DNA of 64,000 bases from Planococcus donghaensis (GTDB lineage Bacteria > Bacillota > Bacilli > Bacillales_A > Planococcaceae): NCBI RefSeq assembly GCF_001687665.2, contig NZ_CP016543.2, positions 3,162,001 to 3,226,000 of the forward strand, given 5' to 3'. The notes under the pieces were generated by a model that did no database searches, was not told the DNA's origin, and worked only from the letters and a program-made list of their open reading frames with translations. Positions within the stretch are counted from its first letter, which is position 1; the number at the start of each line of letters is the position of its first letter. Below are positions 40,899-50,616 of this stretch, piece after piece. The translations under genes and the position numbers were made by a program.

Positions 40899-41560
40899 AC
40901 AAACCAATTATTTTTTGTGATTTTGATGGCACGATCACAGCCAACGATAACATCATTGCCATCATGAAAAAATTCGATCCGCCTGGTTGGGAACCTATTA
41001 AAAACCAAATTCTCGATCAATCTATAACCATACGTGAAGGTGTAGCGAAAATGTTTTCACTGCTTCCCGTCGCAGAAAAAGATGACATTATTTCATATGT
41101 TCTTGAGCAAGCGGAAATACGTGAAGGCTTTCGTGATTTTGTAGCCTATGTAAAAAATCACGAACTTTCTTTATACATTGTCAGCGGTGGTATTGATTTT
41201 TTTGTGTATCCTCTTCTTAACCCTTTTGGTCCCTATGACGGCATCTATTGCAACAGCGCAGATTTTTCAAAAGAGCTGATCAATATCGAGTTTCCGCATG
41301 GCTGTGATGACATTTGTACAAGTCAAGGGTGTGGATGCTGTAAACCGTCTATCATTCGTGAACTTTTAGACGAAGGTACTAACAGCATCGTTATTGGAGA
41401 TTCGATTAGCGACTGGGAAGCTGCTAAAGAAGCTGATTTTGTCATCGCTAGAGATTTACTGGCCGAAAAATGCAAAGAAGCTAAAATCGCTTATCAACCA
41501 TTCGAAACTTTCCACGAAGTGATCGCTATAGTGGATAAATATATAGGAGTGAAGTCATGA
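40895..41560 (+). CDS. mtnX: 2-hydroxy-3-keto-5-methylthiopentenyl-1-phosphate phosphatase
   Basis: A 221-residue HAD phosphatase. The nucleophile motif is FCDFDGTIT, motif [13 protein letters not shown], and motif [30 protein letters not shown] is the Cys-rich insertion of MtnX. I choose TTG at 40895, eight bases after GGGGG; its TTGA overlaps the mtnW stop. An ATG five codons upstream lacks a site. It dephosphorylates the MtnW product to acireductone. Its own stop overlaps the mtnB start. Confidence 0.94.
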   Translation: MNKPIIFCDFDGTITANDNIIAIMKKFDPPGWEPIKNQILDQSITIREGVAKMFSLLPVAEKDDIISYVLEQAEIREGFRDFVAYVKNHELSLYIVSGGIDFFVYPLLNPFGPYDGIYCNSADFSKELINIEFPHGCDDICTSQGCGCCKPSIIRELLDEGTNSIVIGDSISDWEAAKEADFVIARDLLAEKCKEAKIAYQPFETFHEVIAIVDKYIGVKS

Positions 41561-42171
41561 TTGCAGTGAATGAAAAATGGCTTGAACTGGCGGACGTTAA
41601 AGATGAACTAGCAGTTCGTGATTGGTTTATGGGGACGAGTGGAAATCTTGCTATTAAAGTCGCTGATGAACCACTCGAATTCTTAGTCACTGCCAGTGGC
41701 AAAGATAAGAAAAAACGGACAGATGAAGACTTTCTACTAGTGGATGGAAATGGACAACCTATTATCGAAAGATTTTTAACACCCTCTGCTGAAACTTTAT
41801 TGCATTGTGCAATTTATAAAAAAACCAATGCCGGTTGCAGCCTTCACGTCCATACAGTTGCCAATAATGTCATTTCAGAATTATATGGGGACGCTGGAAA
41901 AATCGACTTTCAAGGACAGGAACTGATTAAAGCTTTTGGATTATGGGAAGAAGACGCGGTCCTAACAATTCCTATTATTGCAAATCACGCAGATATTCCC
42001 ACACTCACCCGTGAGTTTGAATCCACTATTTCTGCAGATAAAGGAGCTGTTCTAATCCGTAACCATGGGATTACTGTTTGGGGGAAAAATAGCTTTGAAG
42101 CGAAAAAGCTACTTGAAGCTTGTGAATTTTTGTTTCAATACCAATTGGCTTTACAACTACAATTAAAGTAA
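41557..42171 (+). CDS. mtnB: Methylthioribulose-1-phosphate dehydratase
   Basis: A 204-residue class II aldolase-fold dehydratase. [10 protein letters not shown] is the substrate phosphate loop; zinc ligands are the His pair in [10 protein letters not shown] and the later His in [10 protein letters not shown]. It produces diketomethylthiopentyl phosphate for MtnW. The start overlaps the mtnX stop (ATGA), so the genes are translationally coupled. Confidence 0.95.
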   Translation: MIAVNEKWLELADVKDELAVRDWFMGTSGNLAIKVADEPLEFLVTASGKDKKKRTDEDFLLVDGNGQPIIERFLTPSAETLLHCAIYKKTNAGCSLHVHTVANNVISELYGDAGKIDFQGQELIKAFGLWEEDAVLTIPIIANHADIPTLTREFESTISADKGAVLIRNHGITVWGKNSFEAKKLLEACEFLFQYQLALQLQLK

Positions 42172-42186
42172 GAAAGGGAGATTAAC

Positions 42187-42717
42187 ATGGCTATCATTAA
42201 AATTCAAGGAACAGAAAAAACGATTGAAGCGCAAAACGAAGTCGCTGCATTTTTGGAACAACAAGAGGTTGTTTACGAGCATTGGGATATCGATAAATTA
42301 CCAGCCCATTTACGCGAAAAATTCGATTTGACGGATACCGAAAAAGATGAAATTCTTCAAGCATTTCAAACAGAAATCAGTGATATTTCAGAACGTCGAG
42401 GCTATCAGGCAGCGGATATCATTTCTTTATCAGACTCTAACCCTAAATTAGATGAGCTGTTAAAAAACTTCCAACGCAAACATATTCATACTGATGATGA
42501 AGTACGTTACATCGTCAGTGGACATGGGGTTTTCATTATTCAAGGAAAAGATGAGAAGTTCTTTGAAGTTCATTTGACACCAGGCGACCTCATTTCGGTT
42601 CCTGAAAACATCACACATTACTTTACACTTGCTGAAGATCGGAAAGTCGTGGCCATTCGTATTTTCGTTACAACTGAAGGATGGGTTCCGGTTTACCAAG
42701 AAGAAAGCCACGTATAA
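42187..42717 (+). CDS. mtnD: Acireductone dioxygenase
   Basis: A 176-residue cupin. The metal ligands are visible in RKHIHTDDEVRYIVSG (HxH and Glu) and in VPENITHYFTL (His). With Fe it gives the methionine precursor ketomethylthiobutyrate, with Ni the off-pathway product. Last gene of the operon, 15 bp after mtnB. The final aminotransferase (mtnE) is not in this window. Confidence 0.95.
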   Translation: MAIIKIQGTEKTIEAQNEVAAFLEQQEVVYEHWDIDKLPAHLREKFDLTDTEKDEILQAFQTEISDISERRGYQAADIISLSDSNPKLDELLKNFQRKHIHTDDEVRYIVSGHGVFIIQGKDEKFFEVHLTPGDLISVPENITHYFTLAEDRKVVAIRIFVTTEGWVPVYQEESHV

Positions 42718-42737
42718 ATTTATAATCTAATAAGAAG

Positions 42738-42763
42738 AGACTCGACACAGTCGAGTCTTTTTA
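42738..42763 (+). terminator. Terminator of mtnWXBD
   Basis: AGACTCGA (42738-42745) and TCGAGTCT (42751-42758) with a T run, 20 bp after mtnD. Confidence 0.88.
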
Positions 42764-42858
42764 TTTTGAGAAAAAAGGTAATTTCTTTCTATTAATAATG
42801 TCTTTTAAGCTATAATGGCTTGTGAGTTATATTTTAAAATTAGAAATGAGCGGTTCCT

Positions 42859-45800
42859 ATGAAAAAAATGTTTTTGTTTTTTGGCGGAGTGGTACTACTA
42901 CTTTCTCTCCCTATCCTACTTTGGTTTTTAAAAGAAGAAAAAATAGTTCATATAGCAATTATCGATAAAACTGTTCCAACTGAAAGTTATAGGGAACACA
43001 AAGGCTTAATGTGGCTCTTAAATCATCAGCGATATGTTTCTGAATCAGGAGAAACATATAAAGAAGCCGTCGACTATTATGGTTTTGTTCCCGATGAATT
43101 GGATCAAAGCTATACCATTCGGGATTTACCTACAGACTATTCAGGCACTGACCTTATTTATTTGGCTGATTCTTATGGAGTTTACGAAGAAGATCTCCCT
43201 TGGCAAACTAAAGAAAATACATTAGGTAGTTCATCTATAGTCACAGGCGGACTTCAAATGGATGAGTGGCAAGCCATTAAACAGCAAGTTCAAACTGAAG
43301 GTACAGACTTAGTCATGGAGTTCAACACGTTCGCTTCTCCGACTTCTGCAGAAGTGTCTAAAGATATGAACAAATTTTTAGGTCTTGAATGGAGTGGGTG
43401 GAGTGGTCGCTATTTTGAAAAGCTTCAAACTTCTACTGATGCTGTCCCCCAATGGATTGTTACCAATTACGAAAAAAATGAGGGGCAATGGCAGTTTCAA
43501 GGCGCTGGCTTTGTATTAGTTAACGACGACTCAGGTGAAATTGTCGTTCTTTCTGAAGAAGCCGATGAAATTGGCAGCGATGGTCTTCACCTAGCATTTA
43601 CTGAACAAGGCACTGCTCAATTTGATTTGACAGACAGCCCTTCTTTCGATTATTGGTTTGACATTAACTTGGCTTCTCCCGAAACTGAAGTTCTTGCAGA
43701 TTACCAGTGGGACTTGCAGGATTCAGGTAAAGAGAAGTTGGAAAAAGCGGGAATTCCCCAAAATTTCCCGGCAGTATTCCATCAATCCAAATACGGTGCC
43801 GACCTTTACTATTTTGCTGGGGATTTTGTTGATATCAATGAGATTCCGAATTTTTACCGTTTTGCAGGTTTCTCAAAACTGCGTTCTTTCCTGTCTACAG
43901 AGTCGCTAGACGCTGAAAAGAGTTTTTACTGGAAAACGTATATCCCAATGATGGAATCCATCTTGGCAAACGCAAAAGATAAAGAATCTCCTACAGAAAA
44001 AACACAAAAAACGCAAGCTGTCGAAAATGGCATTTCATATCCTTCTCGTATAAACGATCAAACATTTGAAGTTTACGAAGACGGCAAATGGCAACCCCTT
44101 ACTATTAAAGGAGTTAATATGGGAATGGCCAAACCTGGAACCTTCCCTGGTGAAGCCGCTATTACACGTGCGGAATATGACCGCTGGTTCAAAGCAATTG
44201 GTGAAATGAATGCGAATGCAGTACGTGTGTACACACTTCACCCTCCTGCTTTTTATGAAGCCTTTGCAGCATATAACGCTACCGCTAAAGAACCGCTTTA
44301 CTTGTATCACGGTGTTTGGATTGATGAAGAGCCTTTAGTGGAGTCTTTAGATGCCTTTGATCCCGAAATTACCGAGCGCTTTCAAGCTGAAGTCAAAAAA
44401 ATAGTAGATGTTGTCCACGGGGATGCCATCGTAGAACAACAACCTGGACATGCATATGGCAATTATAAAACAGACATCTCCCCTTATGTGATCGGTTGGA
44501 TGGTTGGTATCGAATGGTACCCGATCATGGTCGATCAAATGGTGCAGGACTATCCCGACCTTGGTGAGTACAAAGGCCAGTATGTTTACACAGAAAATGC
44601 CAATCCAATGGAAAATTGGTTAGCACAGCAATTAGACCTTCTCACTTCTTATGAACTTGATACGTACAAAAGTATGCGTCCTTTAAGCTTTACTAACTGG
44701 GTAACAACCGATAATATCGATCAACCTGCAGAGCCAAGCGATCAAGAAGACATGGCTACTGTAGATCCAAATCATATTAAAACAAAAGATATTGCCGATA
44801 CCGTAGGCATGTTTGCTTCGTATCACGTCTATCCGTATTATCCTGATTTCTTAAATTTAGAAGAGCGCTATACAGAGTACGTTGATCACCGTGGAGAATT
44901 CAATAACTACGCCGGCTATTTGAAAGATTTAAATGACTCGCACGACATGCCGGTTCTCATTGCCGAGTTTGGAGTCCCTGCCTCACGTGGGATGACTCAT
45001 GAAAATCCATTTGGTTGGAACCAAGGGTTTATCTCTGAAAAAGAACAAGGTGAAATCGTCAGTCACATGTATGAGGACATTCTTGAAGAAGGCATGCTAG
45101 GTGGAATGGTCTTTACATGGCAAGACGAGTGGTTTAAACGGACATGGAATACAATGGACTACGACAATCCAAACGAACGACCATTTTGGTCTAATGCTCA
45201 AACAAATGAACAACAATTTGGACTCTTGAGTTTCGATCGTCACAAAGTGAAAGTCGATGGCGTAGACGATTGGAAAGAGGGTAAAACACTTTACGAAAAA
45301 GAATCTGGCGCACTTAATAGCGTTACGATGGATTCAGATGAGCGATATGTCTACATCAAAGCCCAATTCGATCCTGCCAATGAAAATTGGTGGACTGAAA
45401 AAGACTTTAATCTTTATTTTAGTATTCGGACTAACAAAGGCATTGCCGTCGATGCTTTAGAAGAAACTGAATTTCTGGCTGACTTTCAGTTACAGATTGA
45501 AAATCTAGAACAAGCACAACTTCAAGTAGCGGGCGATTATGATAGTTTTTACTATGATTATCATGAACGTTTGAAAATGATTCCAGCAGAAGAAAACATT
45601 GAATCGACGTTTCATCCCGTTCGATTGGCTCTGAATAAAGAATTTATGCGTCCCGACACCGGAGAAATTCTACCGTTTTCTTCTTATGAAACAGGTATTT
45701 TCCAGTTTGGCATTGCCAATCCAGAACACAAAGACTACGATTCGTTGAATGATTATTATTACGATAAACAGACCGGCATTATGGAAATACGTATTCCATG

Positions 45801-46059
45801 GATGTTATTGAATGCAAAAGACCCAGCAAAACGAGAGTTTACGGGTGACCTTTACAAAGACGGCATTGAAGCTTCTCAAACAATCAAAGGTCTAGAGGTT
45901 GCAGCAAACTTAACGAGCAAAGACGGAGAAGTTGTAGAGGCTTTTGATTCTAAGAAAGTTGCTCAATATTCTTGGGAAACATGGGGATTACCCCAGTCTG
46001 AAGAACGATTAAAACAATCCTATTACATTCTCCAAGAAACGTTTGGAGAAACCGAATAA
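42859..46059 (+). CDS. Large membrane-anchored TIM-barrel (glycosidase-like) protein
   Basis: A 1066-residue protein. Residues 5-25 form one membrane helix or uncleaved signal (FLFFGGVVLLLSLPILLWFL), so most of it lies outside. Residues about 30-370 form an unnamed domain (LIYLADSYGVYEEDLPW). A Lys/Thr/Glu linker lies near 375-395. Residues about 405-770 look like a glycoside-hydrolase TIM barrel: IKGVNMGMAKPG, NANAVRVYTLHPPAFYEAF, the acidic IAEFGVPASRG and GMVFTWQDEWFKRTW. The rest is beta-rich. Similar proteins are found near exopolysaccharide glycosyltransferases in bacilli, but none is here. The ribosome site is weak. Confidence 0.65.
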   Translation: MKKMFLFFGGVVLLLSLPILLWFLKEEKIVHIAIIDKTVPTESYREHKGLMWLLNHQRYVSESGETYKEAVDYYGFVPDELDQSYTIRDLPTDYSGTDLIYLADSYGVYEEDLPWQTKENTLGSSSIVTGGLQMDEWQAIKQQVQTEGTDLVMEFNTFASPTSAEVSKDMNKFLGLEWSGWSGRYFEKLQTSTDAVPQWIVTNYEKNEGQWQFQGAGFVLVNDDSGEIVVLSEEADEIGSDGLHLAFTEQGTAQFDLTDSPSFDYWFDINLASPETEVLADYQWDLQDSGKEKLEKAGIPQNFPAVFHQSKYGADLYYFAGDFVDINEIPNFYRFAGFSKLRSFLSTESLDAEKSFYWKTYIPMMESILANAKDKESPTEKTQKTQAVENGISYPSRINDQTFEVYEDGKWQPLTIKGVNMGMAKPGTFPGEAAITRAEYDRWFKAIGEMNANAVRVYTLHPPAFYEAFAAYNATAKEPLYLYHGVWIDEEPLVESLDAFDPEITERFQAEVKKIVDVVHGDAIVEQQPGHAYGNYKTDISPYVIGWMVGIEWYPIMVDQMVQDYPDLGEYKGQYVYTENANPMENWLAQQLDLLTSYELDTYKSMRPLSFTNWVTTDNIDQPAEPSDQEDMATVDPNHIKTKDIADTVGMFASYHVYPYYPDFLNLEERYTEYVDHRGEFNNYAGYLKDLNDSHDMPVLIAEFGVPASRGMTHENPFGWNQGFISEKEQGEIVSHMYEDILEEGMLGGMVFTWQDEWFKRTWNTMDYDNPNERPFWSNAQTNEQQFGLLSFDRHKVKVDGVDDWKEGKTLYEKESGALNSVTMDSDERYVYIKAQFDPANENWWTEKDFNLYFSIRTNKGIAVDALEETEFLADFQLQIENLEQAQLQVAGDYDSFYYDYHERLKMIPAEENIESTFHPVRLALNKEFMRPDTGEILPFSSYETGIFQFGIANPEHKDYDSLNDYYYDKQTGIMEIRIPWMLLNAKDPAKREFTGDLYKDGIEASQTIKGLEVAANLTSKDGEVVEAFDSKKVAQYSWETWGLPQSEERLKQSYYILQETFGETE

Positions 46060-46072
46060 TATGTGAAAAATT

Positions 46073-46120
46073 AAAAACTGCCGGCGAAAAGGATAATCCT
46101 TTTCGCCGGCAGTTTTTAAT
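46073..46120. terminator. Bidirectional terminator between two TIM-barrel genes
   Basis: A perfect 21-bp stem (46073-46093 and 46097-46117, AAAAACTGCCGGCGAAAAGG type) with a 3-nt loop. T runs on both strands let it serve both convergent genes. Confidence 0.93.
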
Positions 46121-46122
46121 TT

Positions 46123-46992
46123 TTAAGGTTTCATTGTTTTCCAGCTGTCCACATGATGAATAGCTACCCCGCCAAATCCAGCTGCTGTCGAATAATAAGC
46201 TGACACTTTCGCTAACTCACCATTCATGAAAGTTTCGCCTTCTTCAAAGAAAGAAATATTGTTGCCTTCATCGGTTTGTCCTGTTTCCACTCCGACTACA
46301 ACGGTTTTTCCATATTTCTCTGCATAAGCGACTTCATTTTTTACGAGTTCTGTAATCATTGCTGCTGAATCTCGGTATGCCATTAACGTAACACTATTTG
46401 TGTTGGCAATTACCCATTCGGCGAGTACACCTTTGCCGTATGTATTTTTATAAGCGATTTCATCAAACCAGAAAGGCAGATCCGCCTCAAGTGGTAAATT
46501 CATCGCTGCTGTACTAGTTGCTGCTTTACTTAAAAGAGATTGGTACGATTTGATCGTTGTTGCTCTATTCGTATTCCACCCACTATATAAATACGGTTCA
46601 ACATCCAAATGAACACCCGCGAATTTCTGAGCCGGTAAAGCTTTTTGCTGATAAGCGGATAGCCAGTTCATCAAACGGTCCTGTTTCGTAAAGCCTTTAG
46701 GCGCTACCCAATCATTAGCCCCATCTAATGCATAGATTGTCATGCCGGATGCTCCCGCTTTTTCAATAAAGCTTTGATAGACAGCCAGTGGTATGTCTTC
46801 GTCAATTTGGACATAGACTTTGTTGACTTCTTTACTTTCTAAAAACGCTAGTGTGCCTGCTTCATCACTATAAATCATCCATGGATTCCATAACCATGTC
46901 GCTTTTACATCTAATTCCATTGCATGAGCGTTGACACCTGTTTGTGTCAGCATAAACAACAATAATACACCTGCCATCAATAGTTTTTTCAT
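46123..46992 (-). CDS. Secreted TIM-barrel protein under c-di-GMP riboswitch control
   Basis: A 289-residue exported protein with a signal peptide (MKKLLMAGVLLLFMLTQTGV to AHA). The mature part has alternating strand/helix segments with conserved acidic residues: KVYVQIDEDIP, FAGVHLDVEPYLYSGW, VTLMAYRDSA and VVVGVETGQTDEGN, as in glycosidase-like barrels. I cannot name the substrate. The riboswitch and a hairpin that covers GGGAGGG lie directly upstream. It is convergent with the large anchored TIM-barrel gene; both may act on the same extracellular polymer. Confidence 0.75.
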   Translation of the reverse strand: MKKLLMAGVLLLFMLTQTGVNAHAMELDVKATWLWNPWMIYSDEAGTLAFLESKEVNKVYVQIDEDIPLAVYQSFIEKAGASGMTIYALDGANDWVAPKGFTKQDRLMNWLSAYQQKALPAQKFAGVHLDVEPYLYSGWNTNRATTIKSYQSLLSKAATSTAAMNLPLEADLPFWFDEIAYKNTYGKGVLAEWVIANTNSVTLMAYRDSAAMITELVKNEVAYAEKYGKTVVVGVETGQTDEGNNISFFEEGETFMNGELAKVSAYYSTAAGFGGVAIHHVDSWKTMKP

Positions 46993-47117
46993 TTTCCCAT
47001 ACCCTCCCGTTCTGTATGCCGTGGCTCAAAGAACGAGACCCTGGCAACCTGACGACCTTGCGTTTTTCAACGGGTAGGCTCATGGCTTTGCGTCCTCCTC
47101 TTTCGATAGAGTTTGCC
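46993..47117 (-). ncRNA. Cyclic di-GMP-I (GEMM) riboswitch
   Basis: The aptamer (47043-47117) reads, on the minus strand, GGCAAAC, ATCGAAAGAGGAGGACGCAA, AGCC, then GGTCGTCAGGTTGCC, matching the GEMM-I order including the GAAA tetraloop and the ACGCAAAGCC core. After it CTCGTTCT can pair with AGAACGGG next to the ribosome site GGGAGGG, so translation control is likely. A TATAAT at about 47135 is a suitable -10. Confidence 0.93.
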
Positions 47118-47252
47118 TTTTTCAGATTTTTATCATTATATGTTAATTAATGCATTTTTGCCATCTTTTTTAAATAATTCTTTTCATATGAGAGATTTAA
47201 CGTAATAATCAACAATAGCATCGCAGTATTTTTTACAAAAGGAGTGAATCCC

Positions 47253-48611
47253 GTGTCCGTAGCATTGCGTGAAGACGAAATTACTTTGGCTTTGATCAAG
47301 TCCTTAAAAGAAGGCAAACTAACTGAATTTCAAGAAATTTTAGATGAGTTGCAACCCTATGATATGGCAATTCAATACCGTCACTTGCCAGACAAGCACC
47401 GCAATAAATTCTTGCTCTACTTATCGATTCGTCAATTAACCGAGTTGATGCAAGAGCTTCCGAAAATCGAGCAAATTGATATTCTACAGAAATTAGGTGT
47501 GGAAAAGTCCTCAAAAGTACTCGACCGCATGGATAATGACGATTTGGCATTGCTGTTGGCTGACCTTGAGCCAGAACGCATTGAAGAGCTGTTGTCTCAA
47601 ATAAACCAAGACGATTCTAAATTTGTTCAAAGTACAATGACTTACCCTCCTGAAACAGCCGGCCGACTAATGAATAACCGTTATGTTTGGATCCCCCGTC
47701 ATTACACAATTCGTGACGCCATTGATAAGATCCGACATTTTGCAGAAATAGCGGAATACCTCAACTATCTTTATATTGTTGATGAAGATAAAAAACTACT
47801 TGGAGTTGTCTCCTATAAAGATTTAATCCTTGGGAATCTAGAAGATAAAATTGAAGAAGTGATGTACAAACGTGTCGTCAAAGCAGATGTCTTGATGGAC
47901 CAAGAAGATGTGGCTCAAATTATTAGCCGTTACGATTTTGTCACCTTGCCAATTGTTGAAGCCGACAATACCCTTGCCGGGATTATCACGGTTGATGATG
48001 TAATTGATGTGGTCATGCAAGAAGCAAATGAAGATATTGAGAAATTATCTGCTTCTGGTAAATCAATCGATTTTGATACCCCTGCTTGGACAGCGGCTTA
48101 CCGACGATTGCCATGGTTAATTTTACTCCTGTTTATTGGTTTGTTTTCAGGCAGTATTATTAGTCGATTCGAAAACACGCTACAAACCGTTGTAGCATTA
48201 ACGTTTTTTATGCCATTAATTGCCGGCATGACTGGAAATACGGGTACTCAATCCCTATCTGTCGTAGTCCGCGGACTGGCATCACAAAAGCTTGATTTCA
48301 AGCAAACCATCAAGCTGATCATTCGCGAATTATGGGTCGGTATCATTATTGGCGTTATTTGTTCTATCCTTATTTTGTTAATTGCTTATGTGTGGCAAGG
48401 CAATTTGGTTTTAGGCATAGTGGTCGGCGGATCCTTATTAATGACATTAATCATCGGAACATTGGCGGGAACGATTATTCCTCTTCTCTTGTATAGATTT
48501 AATATTGATCCAGCTGTCGCTTCCGGTCCTTTAATTACGACCATTAATGATATTTTGTCTTTATTAATTTATTTCGGTTTGGCGACTTTGTTTATTTCTC
48601 AGTTGATGTAA
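47253..48611 (+). CDS. mgtE: Magnesium transporter MgtE
   Basis: A 452-residue MgtE. The N-terminal helical domain carries LALLLADLEPERIEELLSQI; two CBS domains follow (YLYIVDEDKKLLGVVSYKDL and FVTLPIVEADNTLAGIITVD), then a plug helix and five membrane helices with the pore motif MPLIAGMTGNTGTQSLSVVV. Mg2+ bound between the N and CBS domains is known to close the channel. I choose GTG at 47253, eight bases after AAAGGAG. No M-box leader is visible. Confidence 0.96.
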   Translation: MSVALREDEITLALIKSLKEGKLTEFQEILDELQPYDMAIQYRHLPDKHRNKFLLYLSIRQLTELMQELPKIEQIDILQKLGVEKSSKVLDRMDNDDLALLLADLEPERIEELLSQINQDDSKFVQSTMTYPPETAGRLMNNRYVWIPRHYTIRDAIDKIRHFAEIAEYLNYLYIVDEDKKLLGVVSYKDLILGNLEDKIEEVMYKRVVKADVLMDQEDVAQIISRYDFVTLPIVEADNTLAGIITVDDVIDVVMQEANEDIEKLSASGKSIDFDTPAWTAAYRRLPWLILLLFIGLFSGSIISRFENTLQTVVALTFFMPLIAGMTGNTGTQSLSVVVRGLASQKLDFKQTIKLIIRELWVGIIIGVICSILILLIAYVWQGNLVLGIVVGGSLLMTLIIGTLAGTIIPLLLYRFNIDPAVASGPLITTINDILSLLIYFGLATLFISQLM

Positions 48612-48704
48612 AAAAAAATAATAAAAAACTCTATTTCAAAGCATTTTTCTTTAAACCTAGTAAGTCTCTTGGTATAATAGGTTGAAATCGAAGGAGGCGT
48701 GTGT

Positions 48705-49118
48705 ATGTCTATTCCAAAACCCCTTGTTCAAACCAACCAAGCTTTTATCGTCGTTACAGTCGTAATGGCATTATTGCTCCACCCAGCTATTTTATTGATC
48801 CCATTTGTTGTTGGAGCTTATACATTAATCACTAAGAAAAATCCTGTCATTTTAGGAAGCCGTCGTTTTTTGAAAAAGCCCATGGCGAGCTACCCACAAG
48901 AAGACCGAGATCAACAATTATTTAATCAATGGATTGCCACTATTTGTTTAGGCCTTTCTCTTGTTTTCTTTTCTGTAGGATTACCGATACTTGGATTTGC
49001 CTTTAGTGTCATGGTTATTATCGCTGCAGGCGTTGCATTGATGGGTTACTGCATCGGCTGTACAATTCGATACCGCTACATGATGTGGAAACACAACCGT
49101 ACTAAAGTACAGGCATAA
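48705..49118 (+). CDS. DUF4395 membrane protein
   Basis: A 137-residue protein with four hydrophobic segments. It begins SIPKPLVQTNQAFIVVTVV and includes FLKKPMASYPQEDRDQQLFN and the C-terminal GYCIGCTIRYRY with a CxxC, all typical of DUF4395. The CxxC suggests redox or metal chemistry, often discussed with thiol-disulfide proteins; no partner is adjacent. The ATG at 48705 follows AAGGAGG by seven bases. Confidence 0.85.
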   Translation: MSIPKPLVQTNQAFIVVTVVMALLLHPAILLIPFVVGAYTLITKKNPVILGSRRFLKKPMASYPQEDRDQQLFNQWIATICLGLSLVFFSVGLPILGFAFSVMVIIAAGVALMGYCIGCTIRYRYMMWKHNRTKVQA

Positions 49119-49150
49119 AAAAGGACCCGAAGCTTTTGCTCCGGGTCCTT
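49119..49150 (+). terminator. Terminator hairpin of the DUF4395 gene
   Basis: AAGGACCCG (49121-49129) pairs with CGGGTCCTT (49142-49150). As with R1-R3, the stem runs straight into a TCAGA-type sequence, not a long T run. Confidence 0.82.
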
Positions 49151-49173
49151 TCAGATTTTAGATAAAGTTCATT
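49151..49173. repeat. Possible solo end of an R-type element
   Basis: TCAGATTTTAGATAAAGTTC follows the terminator stem directly and matches the R-element end TCAGACTATAGACAAAGTCT at 16 of 20 positions. No second hairpin copy or GC-rich subunit follows, so this may be a decayed remnant. The next 90 bp hold nothing recognisable. Confidence 0.45.
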
Positions 49174-49265
49174 TGTGCAGTTTGCAAAGCTATAAACCGC
49201 GCTGATCGCTTTGAGAGTGAATAGTTAGGTCAAATAATATCGAGATTTTTTACAACTAAACAAGT

Positions 49266-49305
49266 TAAAAAGAGGTATTGGGTGCACCACCCCAATACCT
49301 CTTTT
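49266..49305. terminator. Terminator of proBA
   Basis: AAAAGAGGTATTGGG and CCCAATACCTCTTTT form a long stem around a 7-nt loop; T runs exist on both strands. It lies six bases after the proA stop. Confidence 0.9.
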
Positions 49306-49310
49306 ACTTT

Positions 49311-50588
49311 TTATTTTATTTGGCCATTACCACGTATAATGTATTTCGTCGACGTTAAAGCTGGTAAGCCCATGGGTCCTCGCGCATGAAGCTTTTGTGT
49401 ACTAATGCCAATTTCTGCACCAAACCCAAATTCGAAACCATCTGTAAATCGAGTCGAAGCATTGTGATACACTGCAGCCGCATCAACTTCCATGAAAAAT
49501 TGATCGACACTTTCCGAGCTTTTCGAAATAATTGCTTCTGAATGTTTTGTTCCGTACGTATTAATGTGCTCAATTGCTTCACTAACATCACCCACGATTT
49601 TTATCGCTACTTCCAGTCCGAGGTATTCTGTTCCCCAATCCTCTTCCTCTGCAGCTATCACATTAGGTGAGAGTTTTTGTACAAGTTCATCACCGTGTAT
49701 TGTCACGTGCTGATCTTGTAAAGCGCTCAACAAGAGCGGCAAATGCTTGTCTGCCCAAGCTTGATGGACCAAAATGCTTTCACAAGCGTTACAAACAGAT
49801 GGACGTTGTGTTTTGGCATTTAATGCGATGTCAATTGCCATTTGAACGTTTGCTGTCTCATCAATATAAATGTGACAATTTCCTGCGCCTGTTTCCAATA
49901 CCGGAACCGTAGAATTCTGAACAACCGTCTGAATCAACTTCGCGCCTCCACGAGGAATTAGTACATCTAAATATTGATTTAACTTGAACATGTGAGATGC
50001 TGCTTCTCTACTCGTATCTTCTAATAGCTGCACGGACTCTACTGGCAACTCACTTTTTTCTAATGCTCGGTGAATAACAGCAACAATTGCTTTATTTGAA
50101 TGGATGGCTGTCGAACTGCCTCGTAATACGACAGCGTTTCCTGTTTTCAAACACAAACTTGAAGCATCTACGGTGACATTGGGACGCGCTTCATAGATCA
50201 TGCCGACAACACCTAAAGGCACACGTATTTTGGACATCGTTAAGCCGTTAGGACGCTCCCATTTCTCAAGCACTTCACCTACTGGGTCTGCTAGTTTCGT
50301 TAGTTGAATCAAAGCATCCGCCATATCCTGTATCCGCGTCTCATCGAGCTTTAAACGATCGACTAAAGACTCGCTCATCTCATTTTGACGGCCAACTTCC
50401 ACGTCTTTGTTGTTTTCCGTTAAAATATAGGCTTGCTCTTCTAACAATTGCGCTGAAATAGCACGCAACGCATGATTCTTTTGCTTTGTCGTCGATTTTG
50501 CTAATACCGCTGAAGCGTGTTTTGCTTTTTTGGCTTTTTGTAGAAGTTCGCTTTGGTCAGTTTCTTGCTCTTGAAAAATTTTTGTCAT
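49311..50588 (-). CDS. proA: Gamma-glutamyl phosphate reductase (glutamate-5-semialdehyde dehydrogenase)
   Basis: A 425-residue ProA, second enzyme of proline synthesis. Motifs: [44 protein letters not shown] and the catalytic Cys in [34 protein letters not shown] is at the C-terminus. It follows proB by 28 bp in one operon. The start follows AAAGGGGC. Confidence 0.97.
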   Translation of the reverse strand: MTKIFQEQETDQSELLQKAKKAKHASAVLAKSTTKQKNHALRAISAQLLEEQAYILTENNKDVEVGRQNEMSESLVDRLKLDETRIQDMADALIQLTKLADPVGEVLEKWERPNGLTMSKIRVPLGVVGMIYEARPNVTVDASSLCLKTGNAVVLRGSSTAIHSNKAIVAVIHRALEKSELPVESVQLLEDTSREAASHMFKLNQYLDVLIPRGGAKLIQTVVQNSTVPVLETGAGNCHIYIDETANVQMAIDIALNAKTQRPSVCNACESILVHQAWADKHLPLLLSALQDQHVTIHGDELVQKLSPNVIAAEEEDWGTEYLGLEVAIKIVGDVSEAIEHINTYGTKHSEAIISKSSESVDQFFMEVDAAAVYHNASTRFTDGFEFGFGAEIGISTQKLHARGPMGLPALTSTKYIIRGNGQIK

Positions 50589-50616
50589 CTAATTGCCCCT
50601 TTCAATTTCTTGTTTG

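Noticed and set aside
47118..47252. M-box magnesium riboswitch before mgtE
   Set aside because: The interval is too short and AT-rich, and it shows none of the conserved M-box segments.
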